Of a stretch of 64,000 nt of DNA, positions 43,853 through 52,287 are shown in pieces. This DNA is from Phascolarctobacterium sp. (lineage in GTDB: Bacteria; Bacillota; Negativicutes; Acidaminococcales; Acidaminococcaceae): the NCBI RefSeq assembly GCF_030531065.1, contig NZ_JAUNOQ010000005.1, positions 1 to 64,000 of the forward strand, in the 5' to 3' direction. The notes under the pieces are model-generated. The model had not been told where the DNA came from and ran no database searches. It worked only from the letters and a program-made list of their open reading frames with translations. The position numbers were made by a program, and so were the translations under genes. Positions within the stretch are counted from its first letter, which is position 1, and each line of letters starts with the position of its first letter.

Positions 43853-45358
43853 ATGAAAAAAAGTGCAGCGTTAGCGGCAGTATTTCTTTTGTGCGCCAGT
43901 CAGGCTTGGGCCTACGACAATTTGCAGGCAGGCTACAGCGTACAAGATAAGGAACCGTTCTACAAAATGGTCAGCAGTAAGCTGTACGCTTATTCCAGCT
44001 TTGGGGCGGCTTCCGTTGATAAGCTGGAGCGTATGAATCAGGCCAGCGTGTATTTAATCAATTATTATACCGCCGATGAAATGGAAAGTATTTTAGGGGA
44101 AAAGTTCAGTACGGCTTATTTTGATAAGCAGTACGAGCAGATGGCTTTGCTGCAGCGTTCCGAACTGGACGTGCGCACAGTTCCCAGCCCTCTGGTGGAT
44201 ATGGAGCGTTATGCGGCTCATGAAAACAAAAACAATGTTGTGCCTTTGGAGCAGAAGCTGTTTAAGGACCAATTGCAAAAACTCAAGCCCATTATTAGCG
44301 TAAGTAAAATCAGCAGCCGCAAAGCCGTCAATATTTCCTATTTATATAAGCAGGGCGACGGCCTGGTAGCGGTGGATACCAGCCTGTTATCGGCTAACGA
44401 CCGGCTGTATATGTTGTCGACGGTAACTATCGACGAGCAGGCGCTGGCGAAAAAACAGCCGACCGATAACTCTGCTGATGCAGAACAGGAAGATACAGCG
44501 AAAACCGATTCTAAAAACGGCAAAACTACGGAAGCAGGCATGAGCTCCGGTAAATTCAGCGAAGCCTTAGCCAAAGCTATGCAGGTTGAAAACGTCAACC
44601 CTGCCGATATTGATAAAAGTACGCTTAAAAATTTTGCTAAGGCACATAATAAGCTTGTCAAAAGCTTCAAAACGATGGCTCCGATTGAAGCTGCAGCCCC
44701 GGTAAGCTTTACCGACGCAACGGCGCAGAAAACGATGACGCTGCCGCAGGATTGGTTTTACGGCCAAATCCAATTTAAGGAAAAGGAAGCCGCAGGCACA
44801 TTTACTATGGCCGCCTCTCTGCCGGTAATGCAAAAAATTGCCAACGATTTTGATTATCAGGGCATGTTTGCTTTATTTGCGGCGGATAACGCAAACAGCG
44901 ACGAAATGTCCATATTAACGGCAGTGGATAAAACTACCAATAAATATGAGCCTCTTCGGGATAAGGCTAAGGAAGAAGTACGCAAGGTATTAAATAATTT
45001 GGACGCTTTGCTATTAGCCTGCAGCATTAAATCTAAAGATGAAGATTTTAAGCATATGTTATCGATGTCTTTAGATACAGAATTGATTACGCGCGAAACG
45101 CTGCACCAGCTGCAAAGATTTGAAAACGATTATTTCTCTTTACAAAAGTATTCTTATGGCGTAAGCTATAAGCAAGGCAAAGCGGCGTACATTAACATTC
45201 ACAGCAAAATTAATCTGCTGCAGGATTTTGCTTTCGATAATCTCCTGCGCATCGCTCCTGTGTCAGATGATACGGGCAGCATATTATTTTACTTGTACAA
45301 AAGCGATATAACGCCGGATGAACAAATTACTAAAGACATTGATAAATGGCAATTTTGA
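43853..45358 (+). CDS. Secreted protein of unknown function
   Basis: A 501-residue protein with a clear Sec signal peptide (KKSAALAAVFLLCASQAWA, cleavage near residue 20) and no lipobox or later membrane segment, so periplasmic or exported. A central low-complexity, charged linker (about 195-235; SADAEQEDTAKTDSKNGKTTEAG) separates two globular parts rich in K, D and Q. I recognise no domain. RBS GGGGAGGG is seven bases upstream of ATG 43853. It shares direction with pduL and ends before the terminator at 45473. Confidence 0.72.
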   Translation: MKKSAALAAVFLLCASQAWAYDNLQAGYSVQDKEPFYKMVSSKLYAYSSFGAASVDKLERMNQASVYLINYYTADEMESILGEKFSTAYFDKQYEQMALLQRSELDVRTVPSPLVDMERYAAHENKNNVVPLEQKLFKDQLQKLKPIISVSKISSRKAVNISYLYKQGDGLVAVDTSLLSANDRLYMLSTVTIDEQALAKKQPTDNSADAEQEDTAKTDSKNGKTTEAGMSSGKFSEALAKAMQVENVNPADIDKSTLKNFAKAHNKLVKSFKTMAPIEAAAPVSFTDATAQKTMTLPQDWFYGQIQFKEKEAAGTFTMAASLPVMQKIANDFDYQGMFALFAADNANSDEMSILTAVDKTTNKYEPLRDKAKEEVRKVLNNLDALLLACSIKSKDEDFKHMLSMSLDTELITRETLHQLQRFENDYFSLQKYSYGVSYKQGKAAYINIHSKINLLQDFAFDNLLRIAPVSDDTGSILFYLYKSDITPDEQITKDIDKWQF

Positions 45359-45436
45359 TTGCGCTTGAGTAATTGGCGTGAAGGGAAAATATCATGGATT
45401 GACAAAAGCGTTTGTGAGAAAAAGCAAAAATTTTAC

Positions 45437-45450
45437 ATAATGTACATTAT
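45437..45450. repeat. 14-bp perfect palindrome
   Basis: ATAATGTACATTAT, within the 115 bases between the secreted protein gene and its terminator. It may be an operator or a chance A+T-rich dyad. Confidence 0.4.
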
Positions 45451-45472
45451 CGGACGTAAAAAGAAATATTTT

Positions 45473-45521
45473 TAGGAGGCATTGAGACCGCGTTTGCAAG
45501 TCTTCATTGCCTCCTATTTTT
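45473..45521 (+). terminator. Terminator after the secreted protein gene
   Basis: TAGGAGGCA (45473-45481) pairs with TGCCTCCTA (45508-45516), followed by TTTTT. Confidence 0.85.
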
Positions 45522-45572
45522 ACGACAGCTCTTTTAATTTAAAGGCCTGCCTCAATTTGACTTTTCATATAA

Positions 45573-45701
45573 TTAAATATGAAACATTCCGACTATCGCT
45601 AGAATCATAATACCGCTTGCTAAAATAGTCCATTTTTTGCTTAAAGCGTACATGGCAAGCATGCTGGGAAGAATCACGATTAAGGTTTGTTTAGTCAACA
45701 T
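45573..45701 (-). CDS. Small membrane protein, 42 residues
   Basis: A short reading frame on the minus strand, MLTKQTLIVILPSMLAMYAL followed by SKKWTILASGIMILAIVGMFHI. It has two hydrophobic stretches (about 6-20 and 26-41) separated by SKKW, a two-helix hairpin topology. AAGGAG lies about ten bases before the ATG. A fitting promoter is upstream (45754-45783). No similarity is recognised. It is divergent from the LysR gene, so it could be a regulated small protein, a type I toxin-like peptide, or the surviving end of a lost transporter. Confidence 0.55.
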   Translation of the reverse strand: MLTKQTLIVILPSMLAMYALSKKWTILASGIMILAIVGMFHI

Positions 45702-45753
45702 ATCTAACACACTCCTTTTTTTGTTTTCAGGAAGAATTCCTTTTGATGCTTTT

Positions 45754-45783
45754 ATTATACAATTATTTTCATAACAGGTCTAA
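45754..45783 (-). promoter_or_regulatory. Promoter of the 42-residue ORF
   Basis: On the minus strand TTAGAC (45778-45783), 18 bases, TATAAT (45754-45759). Confidence 0.6.
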
Positions 45784-45836
45784 TATAGATAGATTCATAA
45801 ATCAATAACGCAAAAGTTATATATCATCGGTTTCGC

Positions 45837-45869
45837 ACGCTTGCTTTCTCAAGCGTCGAGTTATATAAT
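45837..45869 (+). promoter_or_regulatory. Promoter and dyad of the LysR gene
   Basis: TTGCTT (45841-45846), 17 bases, TATAAT (45864-45869). The -35 is embedded in the inverted repeat ACGCTTG-N6-CAAGCGT (45837-45856), a plausible autoregulatory binding site. Confidence 0.65.
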
Positions 45870-45904
45870 GAAAATAATGAAAAAAACACTTTTACGAGGT
45901 TATT

Positions 45905-46597
45905 ATGAATATACACCAAATGGAATATTTTCATGTTATCGCTACCATTGGCAACATGACAAAAGCTGCAGAATATTTGCATGTAGCTCAACCGGCTTTA
46001 TCCAGCGCTCTTGCAAGAATCAGCGAGGAGGTCGGTTATCCCCTGTTTGTAAAACGAGGAAGAAATATCGTTCTCTCTTCTCAAGGTGAAATTTTTTTAA
46101 GACATATTACCAAGATACTAGAAGAATATAACGCGGCTTTATATGAAATGCAGGAAGTTGATTTTCAGGCGCAAAAGACTTTACGATTAGGAGTTACTGG
46201 CACTAGTTTTTCCCGTAACTACCAAAAAAGTTTTCACGAAGAATTTCCTAACATTACTATAAGTCAAACCTTAATCCCTTCAAACAAAATTGCTGAAGCG
46301 TTATTTGATAAACAAGAGCTAGATTTTGTGTTTTGCAGTACAGAAATTGAACGCGCTGATATATCATCTTTGATTATAGAATACGAGCCGCTTTACTTAG
46401 AAGAAAATCTTGGCATTGCTTTGATTAACAAAACAGCTATTCAAACTGGTATGTATAATAAGGGGTGTAGAGTAATTCCTATAACAGAACCTAGGTGCGA
46501 ACGACCAATATCCTTGCTATGGCGCAGAGACAAGAAAATGTCTCCAGTTGCCAAGCAATTTTATGAATTTGTAAAGCATAATTTATGTAAACTCTAA
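45905..46597 (+). CDS. LysR-family regulator with shortened effector domain
   Basis: A 230-residue protein; LysR regulators are usually about 290-300. The N-terminal winged HTH is intact (MEYFHVIATIGNMTKAAEYLHVAQPALSSALARI, quoted in part as TKAAEYLHVAQPALS). The effector domain begins normally (LRLGVTGTSF; AEALFDKQELDFVF) to about residue 163, then jumps from EPLYLEE to NLGIALINKTAIQ, which normally lies about 60 residues further on, and finishes with the usual RPISLLWRRDKKMSPVAKQF. This looks like an in-frame deletion of part of the effector domain. It may be an altered regulator or a non-functional one. It lies upstream of madLM in the same direction. Confidence 0.8.
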   Translation: MNIHQMEYFHVIATIGNMTKAAEYLHVAQPALSSALARISEEVGYPLFVKRGRNIVLSSQGEIFLRHITKILEEYNAALYEMQEVDFQAQKTLRLGVTGTSFSRNYQKSFHEEFPNITISQTLIPSNKIAEALFDKQELDFVFCSTEIERADISSLIIEYEPLYLEENLGIALINKTAIQTGMYNKGCRVIPITEPRCERPISLLWRRDKKMSPVAKQFYEFVKHNLCKL

Positions 46598-46621
46598 ACA
46601 TACTTATTTGCTAAATCGCTC

Positions 46622-46672
46622 AAAAGCTACAGCATAGATAACTATTTAGTTATTGATGTTGTAGCTTTTTCT
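46622..46672 (+). terminator. Terminator of the LysR gene
   Basis: AAAAGCTACAGCAT (46622-46635) pairs with ATGTTGTAGCTTTT (46656-46669) with one G-U, followed by T residues. Confidence 0.85.
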
Positions 46673-46717
46673 TATATGTAGTTTATATGAATTTTATATA
46701 ATTAAAGCTTTATTGAT

Positions 46718-46806
46718 TAGCAATCTATTTGCTATTAGACAACAGTGGATATAATTCATATACTATAACCATAACCTAGAGTACTCAACGTTATGGTTAT
46801 TATAGT
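46718..46806 (+). promoter_or_regulatory. Probable madLM control region: LysR-type dyad, -10 and leader hairpin
   Basis: TAGCAA-N5-TTGCTA (46718-46734) is a clean dyad of the kind bound by LysR regulators. TATAAT follows at about 46750-46755 with a poor -35. A leader hairpin pairs ACTATAACCATAAC (46762-46775) with GTTATGGTTATTATAGT (46790-46806), ending 33 bases before madL and followed by a T-containing stretch, so it might act as an attenuator. Confidence 0.5.
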
Positions 46807-46839
46807 GTTTTCTAAATTTTTGAAGGTGGTGTAAAAATT

Positions 46840-47187
46840 ATGATTATTAAAGGTGTAGCTTTGCTAGCTGCATGTTTTCTTTCAGGATTATATATTGGCG
46901 ATATTCTGGGTCCCCTGCTGGGCGTTAAAGCTAATGTGGGCGGCGTAGGTTTTGCCATGCTTTTCCTAATACTCTTAACTAACCATGGTACTAAATATGG
47001 TTGGCTAGATAGCAAATCGGCTAGCGGCATTGATTTTTGGGCTGCTATGTACATTCCTATTGTTGTAGCTATGACGGCGTCTCAGGATGTAGTTGCTGCC
47101 GTAACAAGCGGGCCTTTAGCAATTATTGGCGGTGTTTTAGGCGTATTGGCAGGGTTTGCGCTCATTCCTATTTTGGCGAAATTGTGA
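46840..47187 (+). CDS. madL: Malonate transporter subunit MadL
   Basis: A 115-residue membrane protein with about four hydrophobic segments. The N-terminal GVALLAACFLSGLYIGDILG and LLGVKANVGGVGFAMLFL are characteristic of MadL, one half of the two-subunit MadLM malonate:Na+ symporter known from Malonomonas. RBS GAAGGTGG precedes ATG 46840. madM begins nine bases after its stop. No malonate decarboxylase gene is present in the window, so the substrate is by family only. Confidence 0.85.
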   Translation: MIIKGVALLAACFLSGLYIGDILGPLLGVKANVGGVGFAMLFLILLTNHGTKYGWLDSKSASGIDFWAAMYIPIVVAMTASQDVVAAVTSGPLAIIGGVLGVLAGFALIPILAKL

Positions 47188-47196
47188 GGTGTTATT

Positions 47197-47964
47197 ATGG
47201 ATTTAGCAGCGATTTTGTCTAAACTGTTAATAAAGAATGGTTTAATTTGTGCGTTTTTAATTGTTGGAATAACAACACATATTGCATATACTATTGCCGG
47301 TAAACTAAATAAAAAGCCTTATGCATCGGCTCTAGCTATCTTTTTCGGTTTGATTTTGGCGTATATTGGCGGCATAACTACCGGTGGGCATAAAGGTTTG
47401 GCGTCAATACCTATGTTTGCAGGCATCGGCTTTATGGGCGGCGGTATGCTTAGAGATTTTGCTATCACAGCGACAGCTTTCGGCGTAGAATTAAAAGAAA
47501 TAAAGAAATGCGGTTTTGTTGGCGTATTAGCATTGTTTCTTGGCATAATATCTTCTTTCGTCGTTGGTGTAATTTTAGCTTTTCTTTGGGGATATACGGA
47601 CGTAGTATCCTTGGTAACAATCGGTGCTGGCGTTGTAACTCTAATTGTTGGTCCTGTTACCGGCACTGCTCTTGGAGCTTCGTCAGAAGTCATTACTTTA
47701 AGCGTTGCTGCTGGTGTTGTTAAGTCTGTTGCTATTATGATATTAACTCCCCTGTTGGCTAATGTTTGTGGAATCAATAATCCTAAATCAGCTATGGTAT
47801 ATGGCGGGCTTTTAGGTTCAACTTCCGGTACTTCTGCTGGTATGGCCGCCGTAAATCCCAAACTTGTACCTTACGCAGCAATGTGTGCAACATTTTATAC
47901 TGGTTTAGGATGTCTCATGTGCCCGTCAATACTATTTTTAGCTACTAAAGCTATCTTTGGTTAA
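47197..47964 (+). CDS. madM: Malonate transporter subunit MadM
   Basis: A 255-residue membrane protein with eight or so hydrophobic segments, the larger partner of MadL. It contains the family's IGGITTGGHKGLASIPMFAGIGFMGG (seen near residues 50-75) and the C-terminal GGLLGSTSGTSAGMAAVNPKLVPYAAMCATFYTGLG. GTGAGGTG lies before ATG 47197. It forms an operon with madL, ended at 48075. A 12-codon ORF with its own ribosome-binding-like sequence (48012-48050) between madM and the terminator may be a vestige of a third gene. Confidence 0.87.
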   Translation: MDLAAILSKLLIKNGLICAFLIVGITTHIAYTIAGKLNKKPYASALAIFFGLILAYIGGITTGGHKGLASIPMFAGIGFMGGGMLRDFAITATAFGVELKEIKKCGFVGVLALFLGIISSFVVGVILAFLWGYTDVVSLVTIGAGVVTLIVGPVTGTALGASSEVITLSVAAGVVKSVAIMILTPLLANVCGINNPKSAMVYGGLLGSTSGTSAGMAAVNPKLVPYAAMCATFYTGLGCLMCPSILFLATKAIFG

Positions 47965-48074
47965 GAATTGAAATATAATTATATTATAAAGAACTAAGTT
48001 AGGTGGTAGTAATGCTTGTAGTAAACTGTATATACCAATACTTTTACTAGAAAGCAACACTATAAATAACCATT

Positions 48075-48116
48075 ATATAGAAAAAGCAGGAGCAAAACGC
48101 TTCTGCTTTTTCTATA
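48075..48116 (+). terminator. Terminator of madLM
   Basis: TATAGAAAAAGCAG (48076-48089) pairs perfectly with CTGCTTTTTCTATA (48103-48116). The T-run is inside the 3' arm. It may work in both directions. Confidence 0.82.
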
Positions 48117-48159
48117 TGCAAACTACATCAACATAAGAAGCATTTTATCGCACTACTGT

Positions 48160-48188
48160 TTGACGAAATTAATTTTATCTGTTATAAT
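48160..48188 (+). promoter_or_regulatory. Promoter of lexA
   Basis: TTGACG (48160-48165), 17 bases, TATAAT (48183-48188). No GAAC-N4-GTTC type SOS box is seen between 48117 and 48231. Confidence 0.85.
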
Positions 48189-48231
48189 GGAGTTACAGTA
48201 AATCATAAACACTTGATTGGAGGTTCTGAAT

Positions 48232-48897
48232 ATGGGTAGAAGAAAAGCGCTTCCCCCTGATTTTGATGGCAATTATACCGAAGATATGCTCTCAGAGCGC
48301 CAGCGTCATATTTTGAAATTTGTCCGCGACTTTATCAATCGCAAGGGCTATCCTCCCGCAGTACGTGAGATTGGCGCTGCTGTCGGCTTGTCTTCCAGCG
48401 CCAGCGTGCATAACCATTTAAAAAGATTGCAGGAGTTTGGCTTTATTCAGCGCGACGCAGCTAAACCGCGCGCTTTGGAATTAATGTCTGAAAGCGACGC
48501 TTGGAGAAATAAGCTGTTGGTTCCCGTACCGTTGGTTGGTAAGGTTACGGCAGGCGTTCCGATTTTGGCGGTAGAAAATATCGAAGAAACCTATCCCATT
48601 CCCCGCGACCTGATTGGCTGCGACGACGACGTATTTATGCTTTCCGTTTGCGGCGACAGTATGATTAACGCCGGTATTTTAGATCATGACTATATTATCG
48701 CCCGCAAGCAAAATTTTGCCAATAACGGCGATATCGTAGTCGCTTTAATCGACGGCGAAGAAACTACTGTTAAGCGTTACTTCCGCGAGCTGCGCAGCGT
48801 GCGTCTGCAACCTGAAAACGACAAGTATCAGCCCATCGTAGGCTCCGATAATATTCAGGTACTGGGTAAGGTTATCTCCGTTTTCCGTATGCTGTAA
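48232..48897 (+). CDS. lexA: SOS repressor LexA
   Basis: A 221-residue repressor/autoprotease. A non-conserved N-terminal tail of about 22 residues precedes the winged HTH (PAVREIGAAVGLSSSASVHNHLKRL). The self-cleavage site is Ala-Gly in VTAGVPI near residue 110. The catalytic Ser is in CGDSM and the Lys in ETTVKRY. RecA-stimulated cleavage derepresses DNA repair genes. Start ATG 48232 with GGAGG eight bases upstream. The operator is not recognised, so this group may use a divergent LexA box. Confidence 0.95.
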   Translation: MGRRKALPPDFDGNYTEDMLSERQRHILKFVRDFINRKGYPPAVREIGAAVGLSSSASVHNHLKRLQEFGFIQRDAAKPRALELMSESDAWRNKLLVPVPLVGKVTAGVPILAVENIEETYPIPRDLIGCDDDVFMLSVCGDSMINAGILDHDYIIARKQNFANNGDIVVALIDGEETTVKRYFRELRSVRLQPENDKYQPIVGSDNIQVLGKVISVFRML

Positions 48898-48968
48898 TTT
48901 TACAGACAATTTGCCGTTGAAATAATGATATAGTGACGCTATAATGACATTATTATTACGTCAAAATT

Positions 48969-48998
48969 AAAAGGCAGCTCTCAAAGAGCTGCCTTTTT
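48969..48998. terminator. Bidirectional terminator between lexA and codY
   Basis: AAAAGGCAGCTCT (48969-48981) and AGAGCTGCCTTTT (48985-48997), a 13-bp stem with a three-base loop and T-runs on both strands. Confidence 0.94.
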
Positions 48999-49034
48999 GT
49001 ATCTGTATATTAAATTTGTCTTCTGAACTAATTC

Positions 49035-49811
49035 TTATCTTTTCTTATTATTTTTTAATTCTTCAAATAACAACTCGTTAAGCACGCGTATATAAGTACC
49101 TTTCATACCTAAAGATTTAGTTTCAATTAAGCCTGCGCTTTCAAATTTACGCAAAGCGTTGACAATAACAGAACGGGTAATGCCTACACGATCAGCAATT
49201 TTAGAAGCGACCAGCAAGCCTTCGTTGCCATTCAGCTCGCCTAAAATATTAACGATAGCTTCCAATTCAGAATAAGACAGCGTGGAAAAAGCAATCTGTA
49301 CCATCGCTCTTTTGCGAATTTCTTCAGCTACCTGCGCTTCGCGGTCATGCAGAATTTCTACTCCTAATACAGTGGCGGCATACTCTGCCAGTAATAAGTC
49401 TTCATCGTTAAATTTATCATTATATTTAGCAACAATCAATGTACCAATACGTTCGCCTTTACCGTAAATAGGTACTACAGTCGTCATTTTATCTTTAAAA
49501 ATACATTTAGTAGCAGAAACAAAGGAGCAATTTTGATCTTGATGCGGAATATTAGCTATAGTTTCCTTTACGCTCATAATAAAATCCAAGTAATCAGCAG
49601 GAAAGCGTTTATTATCCAGTACCTGCTCACGCATAATATCGCACTCGAACTCATGAATTAAAGCGTATCCCTTAACCCCACCTTTTCGTCCTACGATATA
49701 GGTATTAGCCTGAATAATATCGCACAGCAATTTTGCAATAGCGTTAAACTCTACTTTATCGCCACTTTGTAATAATTTATTGATTTTTCTTGTTTTTTCT
49801 AATAACTCCAT
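49035..49811 (-). CDS. codY: GTP- and branched-chain-amino-acid-responsive repressor CodY
   Basis: A 258-residue global nutritional regulator. An N-terminal GAF-type domain (about 1-155, starting LLEKTRKINKLLQ) binds isoleucine, leucine and valine. The C-terminal winged HTH contains ASKIADRVGITRSVIVNALRKFESAG. GTP is the second signal in most species. Start ATG 49811 has GGAGGGG about seven bases upstream. It follows xerC by 22 bases in the common Firmicute order trmFO-xerC-codY, here without hslVU in between. Confidence 0.96.
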   Translation of the reverse strand: MELLEKTRKINKLLQSGDKVEFNAIAKLLCDIIQANTYIVGRKGGVKGYALIHEFECDIMREQVLDNKRFPADYLDFIMSVKETIANIPHQDQNCSFVSATKCIFKDKMTTVVPIYGKGERIGTLIVAKYNDKFNDEDLLLAEYAATVLGVEILHDREAQVAEEIRKRAMVQIAFSTLSYSELEAIVNILGELNGNEGLLVASKIADRVGITRSVIVNALRKFESAGLIETKSLGMKGTYIRVLNELLFEELKNNKKR

Positions 49812-49833
49812 AATTTACCCCTCCTATTTTCCA

Positions 49834-50742
49834 CTATGCTCTTGGATGATTTTTTTTGTAAACAGCGGCTATTCTCTCCGTTGTTACATGCGTGTAAATT
49901 TGCGTAGTAGCTAAATTCGCATGGCCTAAAAGTTCCTGGACAGCGCGCAAATCGGCGCCGTGAGCTAAAAGATGTGTAGCAAATGAATGACGGATAGTAT
50001 GCGGACTGACATTTTTGCGAATTGCCAGTTGAGAAATATACTTATCCAGAATACGGCGCACGCTGCGGTCTGTCAAAGCGCCTCCCCTGCTATTGACAAA
50101 TACATAATCATGTTCTGCCGTCCTATATTTTTGCATCAGCATAGCTCGTATTGTATAATAACGGCTTAATGCTTCACAGCAGGTGTGCCCCAACGGCACC
50201 ACTCTTTCCTTATTGCCCTTGCCTAATAAAATGACGTACCTGTTGCCTAAATCGATACGAGTCAGCGTCAATCCGACAAGCTCAGATACGCGGCAGCCTG
50301 TAGCGTATAACAGCTCTAATACCGCCTGATCCCTGCGTCCTAAAGCGTCATTATCCGGCAATTCTAAAAGCTCGCTGATTTCAGCTTCATCTAAAAAGGT
50401 CGGCAGTTTTTTATCAAGCTTAGGAGAACGAATCTTGTCCAAAGGACTGGCTTCCAGAATATTCTCCCGCACCAGGTACTTATAAAAAGAGCGTAACGCC
50501 GAGATCCTGCGAGCTACAGTACGCCTGGCATACTGCTTATCGTTTAAATACGCCAGATAAGCGCGAATATCCAACGCTCCTACCCGCTCCCACCGTAAAG
50601 TACTCTTCTGCTTTTGCTGCCAAAAATCGACAAAAGCTTTTAAATCCTTGCCATAATTGGCTACTGTCAGCGGCGAGCAATTTTTTTCAACTGTCAGATA
50701 TGTTAAAAATCTTTCAGGATACTGGGCTGCGGTAGCAGGCAT
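49834..50742 (-). CDS. xerC: Tyrosine recombinase XerC
   Basis: A 302-residue site-specific recombinase resolving chromosome dimers. The SAM-like N-terminal domain has FLTYLTVEKNCSPLTVANYGKDL-type sequence. The catalytic residues appear as R in ATGCRVSELVGL, H-x-x-R in HTIRHSFATHLL, H in LLGHANLATTQ and the nucleophile Tyr in TTQIYTHV. Start at 50742 with AAGGAG ten bases upstream; an in-frame ATG at 50775 lies on the promoter's -10 element. XerC is favoured over XerD from the conserved gene order. Confidence 0.92.
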   Translation of the reverse strand: MPATAAQYPERFLTYLTVEKNCSPLTVANYGKDLKAFVDFWQQKQKSTLRWERVGALDIRAYLAYLNDKQYARRTVARRISALRSFYKYLVRENILEASPLDKIRSPKLDKKLPTFLDEAEISELLELPDNDALGRRDQAVLELLYATGCRVSELVGLTLTRIDLGNRYVILLGKGNKERVVPLGHTCCEALSRYYTIRAMLMQKYRTAEHDYVFVNSRGGALTDRSVRRILDKYISQLAIRKNVSPHTIRHSFATHLLAHGADLRAVQELLGHANLATTQIYTHVTTERIAAVYKKNHPRA

Positions 50743-50765
50743 ATACTCACATCTCCTTGTTAAAT

Positions 50766-50794
50766 ATCCTATCACAAACTTCAGTTAAGAGCAA
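50766..50794 (-). promoter_or_regulatory. Promoter of xerC-codY
   Basis: Minus strand TTGCTC (50789-50794), 17 bases, TAGGAT (50766-50771). The xerC ATG lies about 23 bases downstream. Confidence 0.65.
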
Positions 50795-50841
50795 GATAAT
50801 TTTTCTATTCTTCTCAATTTTCAAATAGATTTATAAATTAC

Positions 50842-50876
50842 AAAAAAACAGTGCTCATCATAATGCGGCACTGTTT
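50842..50876 (-). terminator. Terminator of dprA-topA-trmFO
   Basis: AAACAGTGC (50846-50854) pairs with GCACTGTTT (50868-50876); in the minus direction more T residues follow to 50842. Confidence 0.88.
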
Positions 50877-50973
50877 CTTCATTGAATCAGCAGTAAGAAT
50901 TTTTACAAAATATATAATAGCGTAAATTTTCTGCTTTGTCAAGCATTTTGCCTGAACGGCAAAAGCAAATATT

Positions 50974-52287
50974 TTATTTTTTTAGAAGCGTTTGAAAAGT
51001 CTCCAATGCCTCTAAGGCTCTGGCAGCAATTTGCGCGTTCTTCTCTTTCTTCTTACGGATACGCACTGTCAGCGGCGGAATCAAGCCGAAATTTATATTC
51101 ATGGGCTGGAAGTTTTCTATCGCAGGATTGCTGATGTAATTAGCCAAAGCGCCGTGAGCCGTTTCCGCAGGGAACTCTGCTTCCGGAAGCTCCAAAGCCG
51201 CCCGCGCTGCGGCAATGCCTGCCATCAGCCCCGACGCCGCCGACTCCACATAGCCCTCTACGCCTGTCATCTGCCCGGCAAAATAAAAGCGCTTATCGCT
51301 GCGCAGGCAGAAATGCTTATCCAAAAGCTGCGGCGAGTTAAGATAGGTGTTTTTATGCATTACGCCGTAACGCACAAATTCGGCTTTTTCCAAGCCGGGA
51401 ATCATGCCGAATACGCGGCGCTGCTCCGGCCATTTCAAATGCGTCTGAAAGCCTACGATATTATACAGCGAAGCGGCGGCATTGTCCTGACGCAGCTGTA
51501 CTACCGCATAGGCTTCCTTACCGGTACGTGGATCAATCAAGCCCACTGGCTTCAGCGGGCCAAAGCGCATGGTGTCCTCGCCACGGGCAGCCATTTCCTC
51601 AATAGGCATGCAGGCCTCAAAGACATCGTGCTCAAAATCCTTAACCGGCGCGCTTTCGGCAGCGCATAAAGCCTGCCAAAAAGCCACATACTCCTCTTTG
51701 GTATAAAAGGGACAGTTAAGATAATCCGCCCCACCTTTATCGTAGCGAGAAGCGCGGTACACTTTATCATAATCCAGCGAATCGGCAGTTACTATAGGAG
51801 CCGCCGCATCAAAGAAGTGAAAATATTCCTCGCGCAGCATCTCCTTAATATTAGCAGAAAGAGCGTCGGAGGTCAGCGGCCCGCTGGCCACAATGACGAT
51901 ACCCTCCAGACTCTGTAAGTCGGTTACCTCCTCATGCACAACGGTAATCAAAGGATTATTGCGCACGGCCTCTGTTACGCCTGCGGCAAAGCCGTCGCGG
52001 TCGACGGCCAGGGCTCCGCCCGCCGGCACCTGATGCTTGTCTGCCTGCTCCATAATCAGCGAGCCTAATCGGCGCATTTCCTCTTTTAGCAAGCCTACGG
52101 CATTTTCAATATTTCCAGCGCGCAGACTGTTACTGCATACCAGCTCGGCAAAATAAGCCGTTTTATGTGCGGCGTCGCTTTTGAGCGGACGCATTTCGTG
52201 CAGAATAACGGGAATACCTCTTTTAGTAAGCTGATTGGCGGCCTCGCAGCCTGCCAGGCCAGCGCCTATTACATGAACCGGTTTCAT
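50974..52287 (-). CDS. trmFO: Methylenetetrahydrofolate-tRNA-(uracil-5-)-methyltransferase TrmFO
   Basis: A 437-residue FAD protein that makes ribothymidine at tRNA position 54 using methylene-THF. FAD site [15 protein letters not shown] at residue 4, the family's LVCSNSLR with the catalytic-region Cys, and the late [20 protein letters not shown]. The start overlaps the topA stop by four bases (ATGA). Last gene of the dprA-topA-trmFO unit. Confidence 0.95.
   Translation of the reverse strand: MKPVHVIGAGLAGCEAANQLTKRGIPVILHEMRPLKSDAAHKTAYFAELVCSNSLRAGNIENAVGLLKEEMRRLGSLIMEQADKHQVPAGGALAVDRDGFAAGVTEAVRNNPLITVVHEEVTDLQSLEGIVIVASGPLTSDALSANIKEMLREEYFHFFDAAAPIVTADSLDYDKVYRASRYDKGGADYLNCPFYTKEEYVAFWQALCAAESAPVKDFEHDVFEACMPIEEMAARGEDTMRFGPLKPVGLIDPRTGKEAYAVVQLRQDNAAASLYNIVGFQTHLKWPEQRRVFGMIPGLEKAEFVRYGVMHKNTYLNSPQLLDKHFCLRSDKRFYFAGQMTGVEGYVESAASGLMAGIAAARAALELPEAEFPAETAHGALANYISNPAIENFQPMNINFGLIPPLTVRIRKKKEKNAQIAARALEALETFQTLLKK

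Noticed and set aside
48012-48050. 12-codon ORF after madM with AGGTGG upstream
   Set aside because: Too short and of biased composition; perhaps the start of a lost gene, but nothing supports translation.
48117-48231. SOS (LexA) box upstream of lexA
   Set aside because: No GAAC-N4-GTTC or close variant is present; the operator may be divergent but cannot be assigned.
48896-48912. CodY-box-like AATTTTACAGACAATT after lexA
   Set aside because: It contains an extra base relative to the CodY consensus and lies downstream of a gene, not in a promoter.
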